The notes beneath the pieces are model-generated. The model was not told where the DNA came from. It made no database searches and saw only the letters and a program-made list of their open reading frames with translations. A DNA stretch of 64,000 nt from Clostridium scatologenes (GTDB taxonomy: Bacteria > Bacillota > Clostridia > Clostridiales > Clostridiaceae), in assembly GCF_000968375.1 (NCBI RefSeq), contig NZ_CP009933.1:3410001-3474000 (forward strand). The letters are read 5' to 3'. Every line of letters starts with the position of its first letter. Position 1 is the first letter of the stretch. The translations under genes were made by a program, and so were the position numbers. Positions 42,486 through 52,248 of the stretch are shown here, one piece after another.

Positions 42486-43476
42486 AATTTTCCACATCCT
42501 TATCTATAATATCTAGTATCTGAACCCCCATATTTTTCCCCAATACTCCTGGTTTTCCATAGCAATATGGTTTATCTTCCACCATTAATTTAATAGGCAT
42601 ATTTGCTTTATCATTCAAGGTCAACACATCGCCTACACCTAACCTTAAGAAATCATCTACAGTAATATTTGTAGTACCTAACACTGCAGTAAGATTCATA
42701 TTTACTATATTCAATCTTTGTCTTAACTTAGCTCTAGATTCCTCTAATATTCCTTCATCGTTACTATCTTGGAACCAATATTGTACTACAAGCTTATCTA
42801 ATACTTTTTCTATACTTAAATAAGGTATACATATGTTAATAAAGGTGCTGCTTTTGCCCATTTCTACAGAAAAAGTTATTAAGGCTACTGCTTCATTTGG
42901 TGCTAAAGTCTGATTTAGTGCTGGATTAGTTTCTAATCCTTCTATTTCAGTATTGACTTCAAGCACGTCATCCCAGGCTAATTTCAAATTAGATATAAGG
43001 CCTGTATTTATGACCATCATAATGTTTTTATCAATGTCTGTAAATTCTCTTGCTTTATATTTTCCCGTTCCTTTCCCACCTAAAAGCACATCTATTATTT
43101 CAAAAGAAAACTGTGGATTTGTTTCAAACAATACAGATCCACTTAAAGGCGGCATTTTAAATACAGTAAGGATTGTGGGATTTGGCACAGAGTGAATAAA
43201 CTCTTCATAAGTTATTTGCTGTACAGACTCTATTTTCACTTTTACATTACTTCTTACCTGTGCAGTTAAATAATTTGAAATTATTCTAGCATAGTTATCA
43301 TGAATAAGTTCAAGCGTCCTTATATGATCCTTTGAAAATTTTTGAGGACTTCTAAAATCATAAGGCTTAACCTTTTGTTTTTCTTCTTCTTTTGGTACTT
43401 CATCTGGAGTCAATTCTCCAGCAGACAAGGCAGCTAAAAGAGCGTCTATCTCACTCTGCGATAATACATCTGCCAT
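42478..43476 (-). CDS. fliM: flagellar motor switch protein FliM
   Basis: A 332-residue C-ring protein. LSQSEIDALLAAL is the CheY-P-binding N-terminus; PQKFSKDHIRTLELIHDNYARI, GGKGTGKYKAREFTDID (FliG contact region, GG motif) and a C-terminal SpoA domain complete it. GAGGGAAG precedes the ATG. Forms the switch with FliY, encoded next. Confidence 0.95.
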   Translation of the reverse strand: MADVLSQSEIDALLAALSAGELTPDEVPKEEEKQKVKPYDFRSPQKFSKDHIRTLELIHDNYARIISNYLTAQVRSNVKVKIESVQQITYEEFIHSVPNPTILTVFKMPPLSGSVLFETNPQFSFEIIDVLLGGKGTGKYKAREFTDIDKNIMMVINTGLISNLKLAWDDVLEVNTEIEGLETNPALNQTLAPNEAVALITFSVEMGKSSTFINICIPYLSIEKVLDKLVVQYWFQDSNDEGILEESRAKLRQRLNIVNMNLTAVLGTTNITVDDFLRLGVGDVLTLNDKANMPIKLMVEDKPYCYGKPGVLGKNMGVQILDIIDKDVENYE

Positions 43477-43506
43477 TCTCTTCCCTCATTTCCTATTAAA
43501 GAATTT

Positions 43507-43905
43507 CTAATTTGAAAGAAGTTTATCTATATCTATAAGTGTTACAATTCTATCTTTAAAATTTATAACTCCTTCGATATAAGCTTTTTTACCATCGTTT
43601 ATTTTTTCTATTATTCCTTCTTCCACTTCTAAGACTTCATCCACTTGATCAACTGTTATTCCTACTAATTCATCTTCCATTTCTAATATAATTATATTAC
43701 TTTGTTTTTCTTCAGATTTTGATACATCTAATAAAAGATTTATATCCAAAAGTGATATTACATTACCTCTTAAATTTATGAGTCCTTTTATATGTCCTGG
43801 TGCCTTTGGAACTTTTGTTATTTCCATGGCATCATTTATACTTTGAACCTTTGCAGTTTCTACTGCAAACTGTTCGTTATTCAATTTAAATACAACAACC
43901 TGCAT
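43507..43905 (-). CDS. cheW: chemotaxis coupling protein CheW (copy 1)
   Basis: A 132-residue CheW domain. LNNEQFAVETAKVQSI, IKGLINLRGNVISLLDI and EGVINFKDRIVTLIDID are the family motifs. It links receptors to CheA. GGAGGTG precedes the ATG; it starts the fliM-fliY end of the operon after a 284-base gap. A second cheW lies at 49683-50129. Confidence 0.92.
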   Translation of the reverse strand: MQVVVFKLNNEQFAVETAKVQSINDAMEITKVPKAPGHIKGLINLRGNVISLLDINLLLDVSKSEEKQSNIIILEMEDELVGITVDQVDEVLEVEEGIIEKINDGKKAYIEGVINFKDRIVTLIDIDKLLSN

Positions 43906-43993
43906 TATTTAACACCTCCACATTAATTGCCGCAAAATACTGTTTTTACTGCAGCACTCTTAACTTCTCTATATTTCAATTCCATCATAACTT

Positions 43994-44140
43994 AATTGAG
44001 AATGGAGAATTAATGCAAAATTTAATATAAAATTTAATATAAAATTTAATATCACTCAATAAATTCTCGTCTATATTTATAATATCTTTATATGCCATAA
44101 ATAAATTTTAGCTAAATTTTTATTTCCAATTCTCAATTCT
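43994..44140. repeat. MITE-like element between cheY and cheW
   Basis: The left end AATTGAGAATGGAGAATT and the reverse complement of the right end (AATTGAGAATTGG) match closely and bracket about 145 AT-rich bases. No open frame is inside. Such short inverted-repeat elements occur in clostridial chromosomes, but I cannot confirm other copies here. Confidence 0.4.
44017..44052. repeat. tandem repeat, 3 copies of AAAATTTAATAT
   Basis: Three perfect head-to-tail 12-base copies inside the spacer between cheY and cheW. Too short and unspaced to be a CRISPR. Confidence 0.9.
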
Positions 44141-44144
44141 ATAA

Positions 44145-44175
44145 GTGACAGATAACTTAATTTGTCATCTGCCAC
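44145..44175 (-). terminator. hairpin downstream of cheY
   Basis: GTGGCAGATGAC pairs with GTTATCTGTCAC over 12 positions in minus-strand RNA, two of them G-U, 14 bases after the cheY stop. No T run follows, so it may stabilise the RNA or attenuate, not terminate. Confidence 0.4.
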
Positions 44176-44189
44176 CAAAAATTACATTT

Positions 44190-44549
44190 CTATCCTATTA
44201 CTTTTTTAATAGCTTCAAGTACCCTATCTGGTTGGAACGGTTTTACAATAAAATCTTTTGCTCCTGCTTTTATTGCATCCATAACCATTGTCTGCTGTCC
44301 CATAGCTGAACACATTATTATTTTAGCTGATGGATCAAATGCCTTTATCGCTTTTACAGCTTCTATTCCATCCATATCTGGCATAGTTATATCCATAGTT
44401 ACTACATCTGGTCTTTCCTTTTTATACAATTCTACGGCTTTTAGTCCATTATTTCCTTCACCTATTACTTCAAATCCATTTTTTTCTAATATGTCCTTTA
44501 TCATCATTCTCATAAAAGCAGCATCATCAACAATTAATACTTTTGACAT
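44190..44549 (-). CDS. cheY: chemotaxis response regulator CheY
   Basis: A 119-residue receiver domain. VLIVDDAAFMR holds the acidic pair; the phosphorylation site is Asp near residue 53 in VVTMDITMPDMDG; MCSAMGQ and FIVKPF supply the Thr/Ser and Lys. It is phosphorylated by CheA and acts on FliM/FliY. Preceded by GGAGGG. Confidence 0.95.
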   Translation of the reverse strand: MSKVLIVDDAAFMRMMIKDILEKNGFEVIGEGNNGLKAVELYKKERPDVVTMDITMPDMDGIEAVKAIKAFDPSAKIIMCSAMGQQTMVMDAIKAGAKDFIVKPFQPDRVLEAIKKVIG

Positions 44550-44587
44550 TTTATTCCCTCCAAATCTATTTACTCCTGTTGTTATTA

Positions 44588-45190
44588 TTAAACTCCTAAT
44601 GCACTTAACATTTTCTCAAGTGAACCAGGCATTGGTACATAATAAAAGTGTCCACTTATCTCCATTTCAGATTCACCCTGAATAAACATAGTTTCTATAT
44701 CAAGTACATAGTCATCAAATTGTCCTGATTCTATAAAAGTTGTAGAAAGTATTGCTCCTAGCATGTCATAGCTTACTGCTGGAACAGAAGGCATTATAGC
44801 TAGTCCAGTAAATCTTGATATAGCATTCATATATGAGCTAGATATTATATTACCTATTTCACATATTACAGAATTACCCATTTCGCTTAAAAATTCTTCT
44901 TTTTCACCGGTTAAGGTTTCCACTAAATTTAGTGCAGTATCTTTTTCAAATACAAACAATATATTACCCGGTGCTTCGCCTAAAACTCTCACTATAACTC
45001 CTACAACTATCTCGTCTCCACCTATACTTGAAAAAATATCATCAAAAGGTACAATATTTATGTCAGGAACTGTCATATCCACTTTTCTATTTATAAGTTG
45101 TGACAGTGCTGTAGCAGCATTCCCTGTACCTATATTTCCTACTTCCCTTAGTGCATCAAGCTGTAATGGCGTCATGTCTTGATAGCTCAT
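44588..45190 (-). CDS. cheC: CheY-P phosphatase CheC
   Basis: A 200-residue CheC with both ExxN active sites: LREVGNIGTGNAATALS near residue 15 and VICEIGNIISSSYMNAIS near residue 110. CheC dephosphorylates CheY-P and binds CheD for adaptation. Lies between cheA and cheY; GGGAGG precedes the ATG. Confidence 0.95.
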   Translation of the reverse strand: MSYQDMTPLQLDALREVGNIGTGNAATALSQLINRKVDMTVPDINIVPFDDIFSSIGGDEIVVGVIVRVLGEAPGNILFVFEKDTALNLVETLTGEKEEFLSEMGNSVICEIGNIISSSYMNAISRFTGLAIMPSVPAVSYDMLGAILSTTFIESGQFDDYVLDIETMFIQGESEMEISGHFYYVPMPGSLEKMLSALGV

Positions 45191-45206
45191 ATACTATTTT
45201 ACCTCC

Positions 45207-47261
45207 CTACACTAAAGCAGCAACGTCTAGTATTAATGTTACTAACCCGTCTCCAAGTATTGTTGCTCCTATATATTCTTTTAATCCTTGAAGTGTTTTT
45301 CCAAGAGGCTTTATAACTATTTCCTTTTGTCCAAACAATCCATCTACCATGAGTCCTACAGTTTTTTCTCCAACATTTACTATTACTATATAGTTTTTAG
45401 CACTATCCTCTTTAGATAAATTAAGTCTATTACTTAATCTTACAAGAGGTATTACATTGCCATTGTGTATTATAACTTCTTTATTGTTAGTCATTTTAAC
45501 TAAATCATCACTATAATCTATAACCCTATCTATGTATCCTAATGATATAGCCATAGTTTCAGTTCCAACCTTAACAAGTAAAGCTTGAATTATTTGTAGA
45601 GTTAATGGAAGCCTTATTATAAAGGATGATCCTTTATCTTTTTCACTTATTAAGTCTACGGTACCACCAAGAGCCGATATTTTAGTTTTTACTACATCCA
45701 TACCAACTCCTCTACCAGAAATATCTGTAACCTGCTCATTAGTACTAAAACCCTGCATAAAGATTAAGTTTCTTATATCATTGTCAGACATGCCTTCTGT
45801 ATTTATTCCTAATCTTTCTGCTTTAGCTTTTACCTTATCTACAGGTACTCCAGATCCATCATCTTCTACCTTTATTACAGCTTTAGTTCCTTCTTGATAA
45901 GCTATAAGTTTTATTTTTCCAACTTCACTCTTACCTTTAGCTAATCTCTCTTCTTTTGGTTCAACACCATGATCTGCTGCGTTTCTTAATAAATGAATCA
46001 AAGGTTCTCCAATTTCATCTATTACAGTTCTATCTAATTCAGTTTCTGAACCCTGTATAATAAGTTCCATTTCCTTGTCTAATTCCACAGAAAGATCTCT
46101 TATCATTCTTGGGAATCTATTAAACACAGTATCCACTGGAAGCATTCTGATCTTCATAACTAAATCTTGAAGATCTGATGTGGTTCTAGCTACCTGTTCT
46201 AAAGTTTCATTTAAATCATTCAATTTATAATTACTACTTATTTGCTCTAACCTTGTTCTATGAATAACAAGTTCTGAAACCATATTCATAAACTTGTCCA
46301 ATCTTTCAAGATCTACTCTTACAGATTGATGAGCTTTTTTATGTGTCGCTTCTTTATGAGGCGCTTTTGCACTCTTTGCTGGTGCATTTGTTGCTGCTGG
46401 TTTGGGCTGTATTGCAGGTTTTTGTTCATGCGCTTTAGCCTTTACCTCATCATCTTTAGATTTTTCCTCTATTCTCTTAGCTTTTTCCTGTTTTACATCC
46501 ACATCATCGATAGTAACTTTATCTACTTCTGATATATTCATCAAGCTGATACTTATATCATCTTTTTCTTTAGTAGATAAAAGTATTAGGTCTATTTCAA
46601 AATCAAAATTCTCATTTTCTATCTCTTCTGTACTTGGTACAGATTTTATTATTTCACCAAAATCCTCAAGATTTTTAAATACAAGGAAAGCTCTAGCAGA
46701 TTTTAAAAGTGTATTTTCACTTAGGAATATTTTTATCTGATAACATCTAAATCCCTTATCTTCTGCTTGCTTTACTACATTAATATCATATTCATTTAAT
46801 TCTATATTAATTTTTTTACCTGCTGTACTCTCTTCTTTCACAGGTTCTTCAGGTTTACCTTCCATTTGTGGATTTTCATCTGCAAATTCTTTAATTGTTT
46901 CAAGCTCATTCATTATATCAACAATTGAAACTTCATCTTCAACTCCATCAGATATATTGTTAACCATTTGCTCCAATGTGTCAAGACATTTAAACAATAC
47001 AGTTACAACTTTTTGGGTAACCTTAAGCTTTCCTTCTCTAAATTCTGATAGTACATCCTCCATTTTATGAGTAAGTTCTGCCATTTCATTAAAGCCCATA
47101 GTAGCAGCCATACCTTTTATTGTATGAGCAACTCTAAATATCTCATTTAATTTATCTATATTCTCTGGCTCCTGTTCAAGTTGAAGTAATGATTCATTTA
47201 ATGTTTGTAAGTTGTCCATAGATTCTTCAAGAAACATAGACATATATTGTGAAGTGTCCAT
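45207..47261 (-). CDS. cheA: chemotaxis histidine kinase CheA
   Basis: A 684-residue kinase. P1 has the phospho-accepting His near residue 46 (RVAHTIKGMAATMGF). P2 (CheY-binding) is about 150-255 and is followed by a Lys/Ala-rich linker. P3 dimerisation is about 305-370; P4 ATPase about 375-545 (HLLRNAADHGVEP, DDGSGV, GRGVGMDVV); P5 CheW-like about 550-684. It phosphorylates CheY and CheB. GGAGGGG precedes the ATG. Confidence 0.96.
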   Translation of the reverse strand: MDTSQYMSMFLEESMDNLQTLNESLLQLEQEPENIDKLNEIFRVAHTIKGMAATMGFNEMAELTHKMEDVLSEFREGKLKVTQKVVTVLFKCLDTLEQMVNNISDGVEDEVSIVDIMNELETIKEFADENPQMEGKPEEPVKEESTAGKKINIELNEYDINVVKQAEDKGFRCYQIKIFLSENTLLKSARAFLVFKNLEDFGEIIKSVPSTEEIENENFDFEIDLILLSTKEKDDISISLMNISEVDKVTIDDVDVKQEKAKRIEEKSKDDEVKAKAHEQKPAIQPKPAATNAPAKSAKAPHKEATHKKAHQSVRVDLERLDKFMNMVSELVIHRTRLEQISSNYKLNDLNETLEQVARTTSDLQDLVMKIRMLPVDTVFNRFPRMIRDLSVELDKEMELIIQGSETELDRTVIDEIGEPLIHLLRNAADHGVEPKEERLAKGKSEVGKIKLIAYQEGTKAVIKVEDDGSGVPVDKVKAKAERLGINTEGMSDNDIRNLIFMQGFSTNEQVTDISGRGVGMDVVKTKISALGGTVDLISEKDKGSSFIIRLPLTLQIIQALLVKVGTETMAISLGYIDRVIDYSDDLVKMTNNKEVIIHNGNVIPLVRLSNRLNLSKEDSAKNYIVIVNVGEKTVGLMVDGLFGQKEIVIKPLGKTLQGLKEYIGATILGDGLVTLILDVAALV

Positions 47262-47273
47262 TTTATCCCCTCC

Positions 47274-48041
47274 TTACAGCTTTCTATATATAAATGTAGA
47301 AGCCTTTTCAAATCCATAATCTCTATAATTATATATACTTTCAGTTGCTCCCACAAATAGTAGTCCACCTTTTTTTAACGATTCGCTAAATTTTTTATAT
47401 ATTTTGTCCTTTATATCTTGATTAAAATATATTACCACATTTCTACATACAATTAAATCAAAGTCTCTATCATAATTTTCAAGTATTAAATCATGCTTTT
47501 TAAAAGTTACCATATTTTTTATTTTAGAGCTCATAATATATTTATCGCCCTGATTCGTAAAATATTTATCCAAATATTCCTTTTTTACATTTTTTATTTC
47601 TGATTCTACATATTCGCCTCTTTTAGCTCTTTCAATTATAGTATTATCTATATCTGTCGCTATTATTTTATGTCTTCCTGTAGGTGCAATTTCATCTAAA
47701 TACATTGCTATAGAATAAGGTTCTGCACCTATGGAACATGCTGCACTCCATATTTTTAAAGAGCTGCTATTTTTTAAAAGTTCACTTTTAAGCTTGTCCT
47801 TAAGCTCTTCAAATATTTCGGGATTCCTAAAAAATTCTGAAACATTTATGGTTATAAAGTCTAAAAACTTTTGTTTTTGCTCTGGATCTTTTTTTAACAT
47901 TTCTATATATTGTTCTATGGAACTTGCTCCCACTCTTGACATTAAACTGTTTATTCTTCTATGAAGCTGGTTTGATTTATAGGCAGATAGGTTTATACTA
48001 AATTCTTTAAGTACCCATTTTTCAAAATAGCCCATATCCAT
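47274..48041 (-). CDS. cheR: chemotaxis methyltransferase CheR
   Basis: A 255-residue SAM-dependent glutamate methyltransferase of receptors. SMLxRV-like RINSLMSRVGASSIEQY is in the N-terminal helical domain; FRNPEIFEEL, WSAACSIGAEPYSIAM (SAM site), ATDID and DLIVCRNVVIYF are conserved. GGAGGT precedes the ATG; 6 bases after cheB. Confidence 0.95.
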   Translation of the reverse strand: MDMGYFEKWVLKEFSINLSAYKSNQLHRRINSLMSRVGASSIEQYIEMLKKDPEQKQKFLDFITINVSEFFRNPEIFEELKDKLKSELLKNSSSLKIWSAACSIGAEPYSIAMYLDEIAPTGRHKIIATDIDNTIIERAKRGEYVESEIKNVKKEYLDKYFTNQGDKYIMSSKIKNMVTFKKHDLILENYDRDFDLIVCRNVVIYFNQDIKDKIYKKFSESLKKGGLLFVGATESIYNYRDYGFEKASTFIYRKL

Positions 48042-48046
48042 AAAAT

Positions 48047-49120
48047 CTACCTCCTATTTCCTGATACTACTGTTATTATTTCATGTGCTACATTATCTAT
48101 TGGTAGTACTATATCAACCATACCTGTTTCATAAGCTGCTTTAGGCATACCATATATAGTACAAGTCGACTTGTCTTCAGCTACAGTTATACCTCCCTTT
48201 TTTTTTATTTCTACAGTTCCATCAGCACCATCTTTTCCCATTCCTGTAAGTACTACACTCATAATTTGGGAACCGTATACTTTTGATGCAGAAATAAATA
48301 ATTTATCTACTGCTGGACGTACTCCCCATATAGGAGGTTCAGTGTTTAAATGTATTTTATGATCTACTCCTACCTCCATATGGAATCCTCCTGGAGCTAC
48401 ATATACCGTATCTTTTTTTACATTCATGCCTTCTGAAGCTTCTACAACATGTATCTTACTATTTGAATCAAGTCTTTCTGAGAAAGCTTTAGTAAATCCC
48501 ACAGGCATATGTTGTACAACAAATACAGGAACTCCTAAACTTTCTGGCAAAGCTGTAATTACTGTATATATTGCCTTTGGTCCTCCAGTAGATGCTCCTA
48601 TAACTACTGCTTCAATTTTATCTGATCTACTTCGTAAATTACTATATTCTATTTTTGTTTCAATTTTATTTTCAACTTGTATATTTTCATTAATCATCTT
48701 ATTTTTTGGCAACCCCTTTTTTAATGCCAATCTTATTTTTTCAATCAGTTCATTTTTTATTTTATCTATATCAAGAGATATTTGTCCAGAAGGTTTGGGT
48801 ATAAAATCAAATGCTCCTGCTGCAAGACAATCCATAGTAAGCTCAGGCCCTCTTTTTGAAATACTGCTTAAAACTATTACTGGAACGTTGATATTCCTCT
48901 TTTTTAATTCCTTTAAAACAGTAATACCATCTATTTTAGGCATTTCAAGATCTAAAGTTATAACATCAGGCGCACTTCCTTTTGACAATTTAATCAGTAA
49001 ATCTTCTCCATCTCTTGCAATATCTATAGTTTCCATGTCATATTGTTCATTTATCATATCTGATATAAATTTTCTCATCAAAGCAGAATCATCTACAACC
49101 AAAACTTTAATCTTATTCAA
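48047..49120 (-). CDS. cheB: chemotaxis methylesterase/deamidase CheB
   Basis: A 357-residue response regulator. The receiver domain (VLVDDSALMRK; phospho-Asp in VITLDLEMPKIDG) covers about 1-120; after a linker the esterase domain has the catalytic Ser in GASTGGPKAI, His in VVQHMP and Asp in MGKDGADG. The start is TTG with AGAGGTGG upstream. It removes methyl groups placed by CheR. Confidence 0.95.
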   Translation of the reverse strand: MNKIKVLVVDDSALMRKFISDMINEQYDMETIDIARDGEDLLIKLSKGSAPDVITLDLEMPKIDGITVLKELKKRNINVPVIVLSSISKRGPELTMDCLAAGAFDFIPKPSGQISLDIDKIKNELIEKIRLALKKGLPKNKMINENIQVENKIETKIEYSNLRSRSDKIEAVVIGASTGGPKAIYTVITALPESLGVPVFVVQHMPVGFTKAFSERLDSNSKIHVVEASEGMNVKKDTVYVAPGGFHMEVGVDHKIHLNTEPPIWGVRPAVDKLFISASKVYGSQIMSVVLTGMGKDGADGTVEIKKKGGITVAEDKSTCTIYGMPKAAYETGMVDIVLPIDNVAHEIITVVSGNRR

Positions 49121-49168
49121 ACTACCACCTCTTTTTAGTTAAGCCTATGGCATATTTTTACCATTAAA

Positions 49169-49657
49169 TTAAAGTTCCCTTACTCCCATTCCTACTGTTT
49201 TTATTTTTACATCTCCATTACTAGTATCAAGTATCATGGTTCTACCTTTATTGCCCCCGATATCTTCTCCTATTATAGGTATTGAATATTCTTTTAAAGC
49301 ATTTTTTACTGCTATACCATTTCTATTTCCGATATCCATTATCATACTTTTATCTGAAAAGTTAAACATAGAAGCTCCTCCAGCTATTTTAGCCTTAAGG
49401 TTTCTTCTTGACGCTCCTAGCTTTTCCAGTTTTTCTATTAATATAGGAACTGCTAAATTAGCAAATTTCAGCGGATTTGTTACATTATTAAACTGAGTAC
49501 TATCGGGAAGCATTATATGAGCAAGTCCACCCAATGATTTTGTATTATCATACATAGCTATTCCTATACAAGAACCCAATCCCACAGTTATTATTCTGTC
49601 AGGAGAAAAAGCTGTATTTAAATCTGCAATTCCTACTTTTATCTCTTTTATCTCCAT
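49169..49657 (-). CDS. cheD: chemoreceptor deamidase CheD
   Basis: A 162-residue CheD. The catalytic Cys is in TVGLGSCIGIAMYD and the His in GGLAHIMLPDS; AKIAGGASMF is also typical. It deamidates receptor glutamines and stimulates CheC. AAAGGTG precedes the ATG. Confidence 0.95.
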   Translation of the reverse strand: MEIKEIKVGIADLNTAFSPDRIITVGLGSCIGIAMYDNTKSLGGLAHIMLPDSTQFNNVTNPLKFANLAVPILIEKLEKLGASRRNLKAKIAGGASMFNFSDKSMIMDIGNRNGIAVKNALKEYSIPIIGEDIGGNKGRTMILDTSNGDVKIKTVGMGVREL

Positions 49658-49682
49658 ATATATGCACCTTTCATTTTATAAA

Positions 49683-50129
49683 TTAAATAAGCTTTTTTTC
49701 ATCTTCTGTCAATATGCTTGCAAGGTTCAAAAATATAATTATTCTTCCTTGTATTTTTACTAGACCTTTTATATATCTCTTTGAAATTCCTACTGCTATT
49801 TCAGGTGGAGCTTCTATTTCACTTTCATTTATGTTTCTCACTTCTGATACTACATCAACTATCACTCCAAATTTATTATCTTCTTGCTTCGACACTATTA
49901 TTTTAGCATCATTTTTCTTTTCTTCTTTTTTTAAATTAAACCTTTTAGCTAAGGAAATCACTGGTAATACATCACCTTGATAATTTATTACCCCCTCTAC
50001 AAAGTTTGGAGAATCAGGAAGCTTAGTTGGTTGTTCATATCCTAAAATTCTTTCAACTTCCATAATATCTGTAGCATAGTCTTCTCCATTTATGTTAAAT
50101 ATCAATATTTTAGCTTCTTTACTGTTCAT
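49683..50129 (-). CDS. cheW: chemotaxis coupling protein CheW (copy 2)
   Basis: A 148-residue CheW domain (FNINGEDYATDIMEVERI, VEGVINYQGDVLPVISLAKRF, IKGLVKIQGRIIIFLNLA). It differs clearly from copy 1 and may serve other receptors or act as CheV-like partner without a receiver. Preceded by AAGGAG. Confidence 0.9.
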   Translation of the reverse strand: MNSKEAKILIFNINGEDYATDIMEVERILGYEQPTKLPDSPNFVEGVINYQGDVLPVISLAKRFNLKKEEKKNDAKIIVSKQEDNKFGVIVDVVSEVRNINESEIEAPPEIAVGISKRYIKGLVKIQGRIIIFLNLASILTEDEKKLI

Positions 50130-50200
50130 TTTTCACAACTCCTTCTCACTTTGCTAAATACAGCCTAAAACCTTACAAAATATGTGCTTAAATTATTCAA

Positions 50201-52186
50201 TTACAGTTTTAGCTTGTCTACAATTATATCACCACTACTGTCTAAATATGCATGTAGTCCTCTACTTGGCATATCCAGTACATATTCCCTATTTCCTACT
50301 AAAAGCACTGTATTTTGATAAGCTTCATCAATCCATATGTGTCCATCTTTTTCAACTTTTAATTTTGTGGACACACCTGCTGTACTTCCAACTATTCTAC
50401 ATTTAATTTCATTTTTAGCATTTAATTTCCCGCCTCTGGCCACACTTCTCTCCTGCATAAAATATATACTTCCATTTGCTATAATATTAGATATATACTC
50501 GCCTTTTCCAGATATAACAACATCACCTGAACTTTGCACGTTTGAATCCTGACAGTAAGATAGCTTTATATTCACAGGTATGGATAAATCATTTTGGAAA
50601 CCTATTAGCTTTTCTTCTACAGCTTCTACTATCTTGTATAATATTGAATGATGTTCTATACTAATAGGAGCTATTCCTATTAACTTTGTTTTTATAAGCT
50701 TTACTAAATTTTCTTCTTCATAATTATTCAATTGGCTATTTAAATCTGCAATAACATTTATGCACAATCTTGAAAATGTTTTAAACTTATTTTCTATAAG
50801 AATTTTTATTATTTCTCCATCCTTCTTATCTGGTCCTAGAAGATTAAACTTTTTTATTTCCTCCACTGCTGATATTAAATTATTTAATGTTTCTTTAAAA
50901 CTCTCTAAATCCTTTATAGTTTTAAGTTTACTTACATCTTCTCCTCCAGCAAATATTTCAGCAGCAATTACATTACCTTTAACATTTATGTCTCCATTTG
51001 ATCTTATATTAGCTCTTTCAACATCCTTTTCTATAGCTAATGAATTTCCACACTCTACCTTCATACCCTCTTTTACACTACCATATATAATTATGTCTCC
51101 CATAAACTTTATGTTTCCAGTCTTTAAATCTACATCACTTCTAACTTCATGAATTGGATAAACATAAAAAGCATTATTTTTTATACACGGCTTACCTGCT
51201 ATAGCTGCAAATATCAAATTTTCACTACTTGTACATCCTTCTCCTATCTTTATCTTTAATTTTTTCCCTGGTTTATGTTTTTTAATTCTTCCATTGACAT
51301 CACAACCATCTTTACCTTCATCTCCAGAATGTATTTCTCCTATTAAATCTCCTTTTTCTACTGCTGCTACAGAACCTATACTTTTAAAATCTATGTTCCC
51401 AACTTTGTCTTCCTTTAATTTTTTTAAATCTTCGTCAGTGTTAAATTTTATTTCTACAAAATCGTTTTTTCCATTCTCTACTTGTTGACCTCTAGCAACT
51501 ACAAAATTTTTACAAGGATTTTCTACGCAGGATTTTAAATTTTCTTCTATTATACCATATACTACATTATTATTGGATAACTCTTGCTTAAGTTCTTCAA
51601 TGTTATATCTAGGAGGAGAATTTCTCTTAATAACTTCTGCTTTTAAAACTGCCATCGTAGTTTCTGATATGTCTTTTAATTTATAAATATTTTCTGGCTT
51701 ATATATAATTGTTGCATAGGCTTCCATTGCATCATCAGATAAACTAATTTTTAATTGTCTTTGAGCTTTAGTTTCTTCAAAAAAAATTTCTATTTTGCTT
51801 TCCTCAAAAACTTCTTTTTTCCCTCTAACTTGTTCACCATCTATCAACACTTTTATACTATCGCTTACTGCTATAGAAGCAGGTGATCCATTTTCTTTAG
51901 GATTTTTAACTACTATCTTACCATCTACTATTTTTACAATACCATCGTTTTCATCTATAATTAAATTTTCATTATTATTTTCAGCTTCTTCATTTTCCTC
52001 ATCTTGCTTACTACCTTCAACTTTTATATCATCAGGAAATTCTATCTCTACAGTCACCCTTTTTCTAAATAAATACTTTTTTTCATCTAAAACTTTAAAC
52101 TTTAATTGTTCTGTATTCACAGAAAATTCTTCACAAGCCTTTTTTATGCACTTCTCTAAAGAAGATTCCTCATATACTTTTTTCAT
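50201..52186 (-). CDS. DUF342/FapA protein with N-terminal Jag-like domain
   Basis: A 661-residue cytoplasmic protein. Residues of about 5-55 resemble the Jag N-terminal domain (SSLEKCIKKACEEFSVNTEQLKFKVL). From about 190 on is the FapA/DUF342 beta-helix region (KEGMKVECGNSLAIEKDV, IRSNGDINVKGNVIAAEI), interrupted by a helical segment near 420-520. FapA homologues are called flagellar assembly protein A, and some affect cell polarity, but the mechanism is not known. ATG 52186 has GGGGGGAAG upstream; the longer frame starts within that site. First gene of the chemotaxis operon, behind a sigma-28 promoter. Confidence 0.85.
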   Translation of the reverse strand: MKKVYEESSLEKCIKKACEEFSVNTEQLKFKVLDEKKYLFRKRVTVEIEFPDDIKVEGSKQDEENEEAENNNENLIIDENDGIVKIVDGKIVVKNPKENGSPASIAVSDSIKVLIDGEQVRGKKEVFEESKIEIFFEETKAQRQLKISLSDDAMEAYATIIYKPENIYKLKDISETTMAVLKAEVIKRNSPPRYNIEELKQELSNNNVVYGIIEENLKSCVENPCKNFVVARGQQVENGKNDFVEIKFNTDEDLKKLKEDKVGNIDFKSIGSVAAVEKGDLIGEIHSGDEGKDGCDVNGRIKKHKPGKKLKIKIGEGCTSSENLIFAAIAGKPCIKNNAFYVYPIHEVRSDVDLKTGNIKFMGDIIIYGSVKEGMKVECGNSLAIEKDVERANIRSNGDINVKGNVIAAEIFAGGEDVSKLKTIKDLESFKETLNNLISAVEEIKKFNLLGPDKKDGEIIKILIENKFKTFSRLCINVIADLNSQLNNYEEENLVKLIKTKLIGIAPISIEHHSILYKIVEAVEEKLIGFQNDLSIPVNIKLSYCQDSNVQSSGDVVISGKGEYISNIIANGSIYFMQERSVARGGKLNAKNEIKCRIVGSTAGVSTKLKVEKDGHIWIDEAYQNTVLLVGNREYVLDMPSRGLHAYLDSSGDIIVDKLKL

Positions 52187-52248
52187 TGATCTTCCCCCCC
52201 ACATTACATATAAACCAAACTCTTTAAAATTTCAAAAGGTTCTTAATA

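Noticed and set aside
44017..44052. CRISPR-like repeats
   Set aside because: Three 12-base copies in direct tandem without spacers and no cas genes.
46326..46532. Cys-rich plus-strand frame
   Set aside because: Antisense to the Lys/Ala-rich linker of CheA; the cysteines come from Ala (GCA) codons read backward.
48426..49142. 238-codon plus-strand frame
   Set aside because: It is antisense to cheB, has low-complexity Ser/Phe/Ile composition and no ribosome site; a shadow of the real gene.
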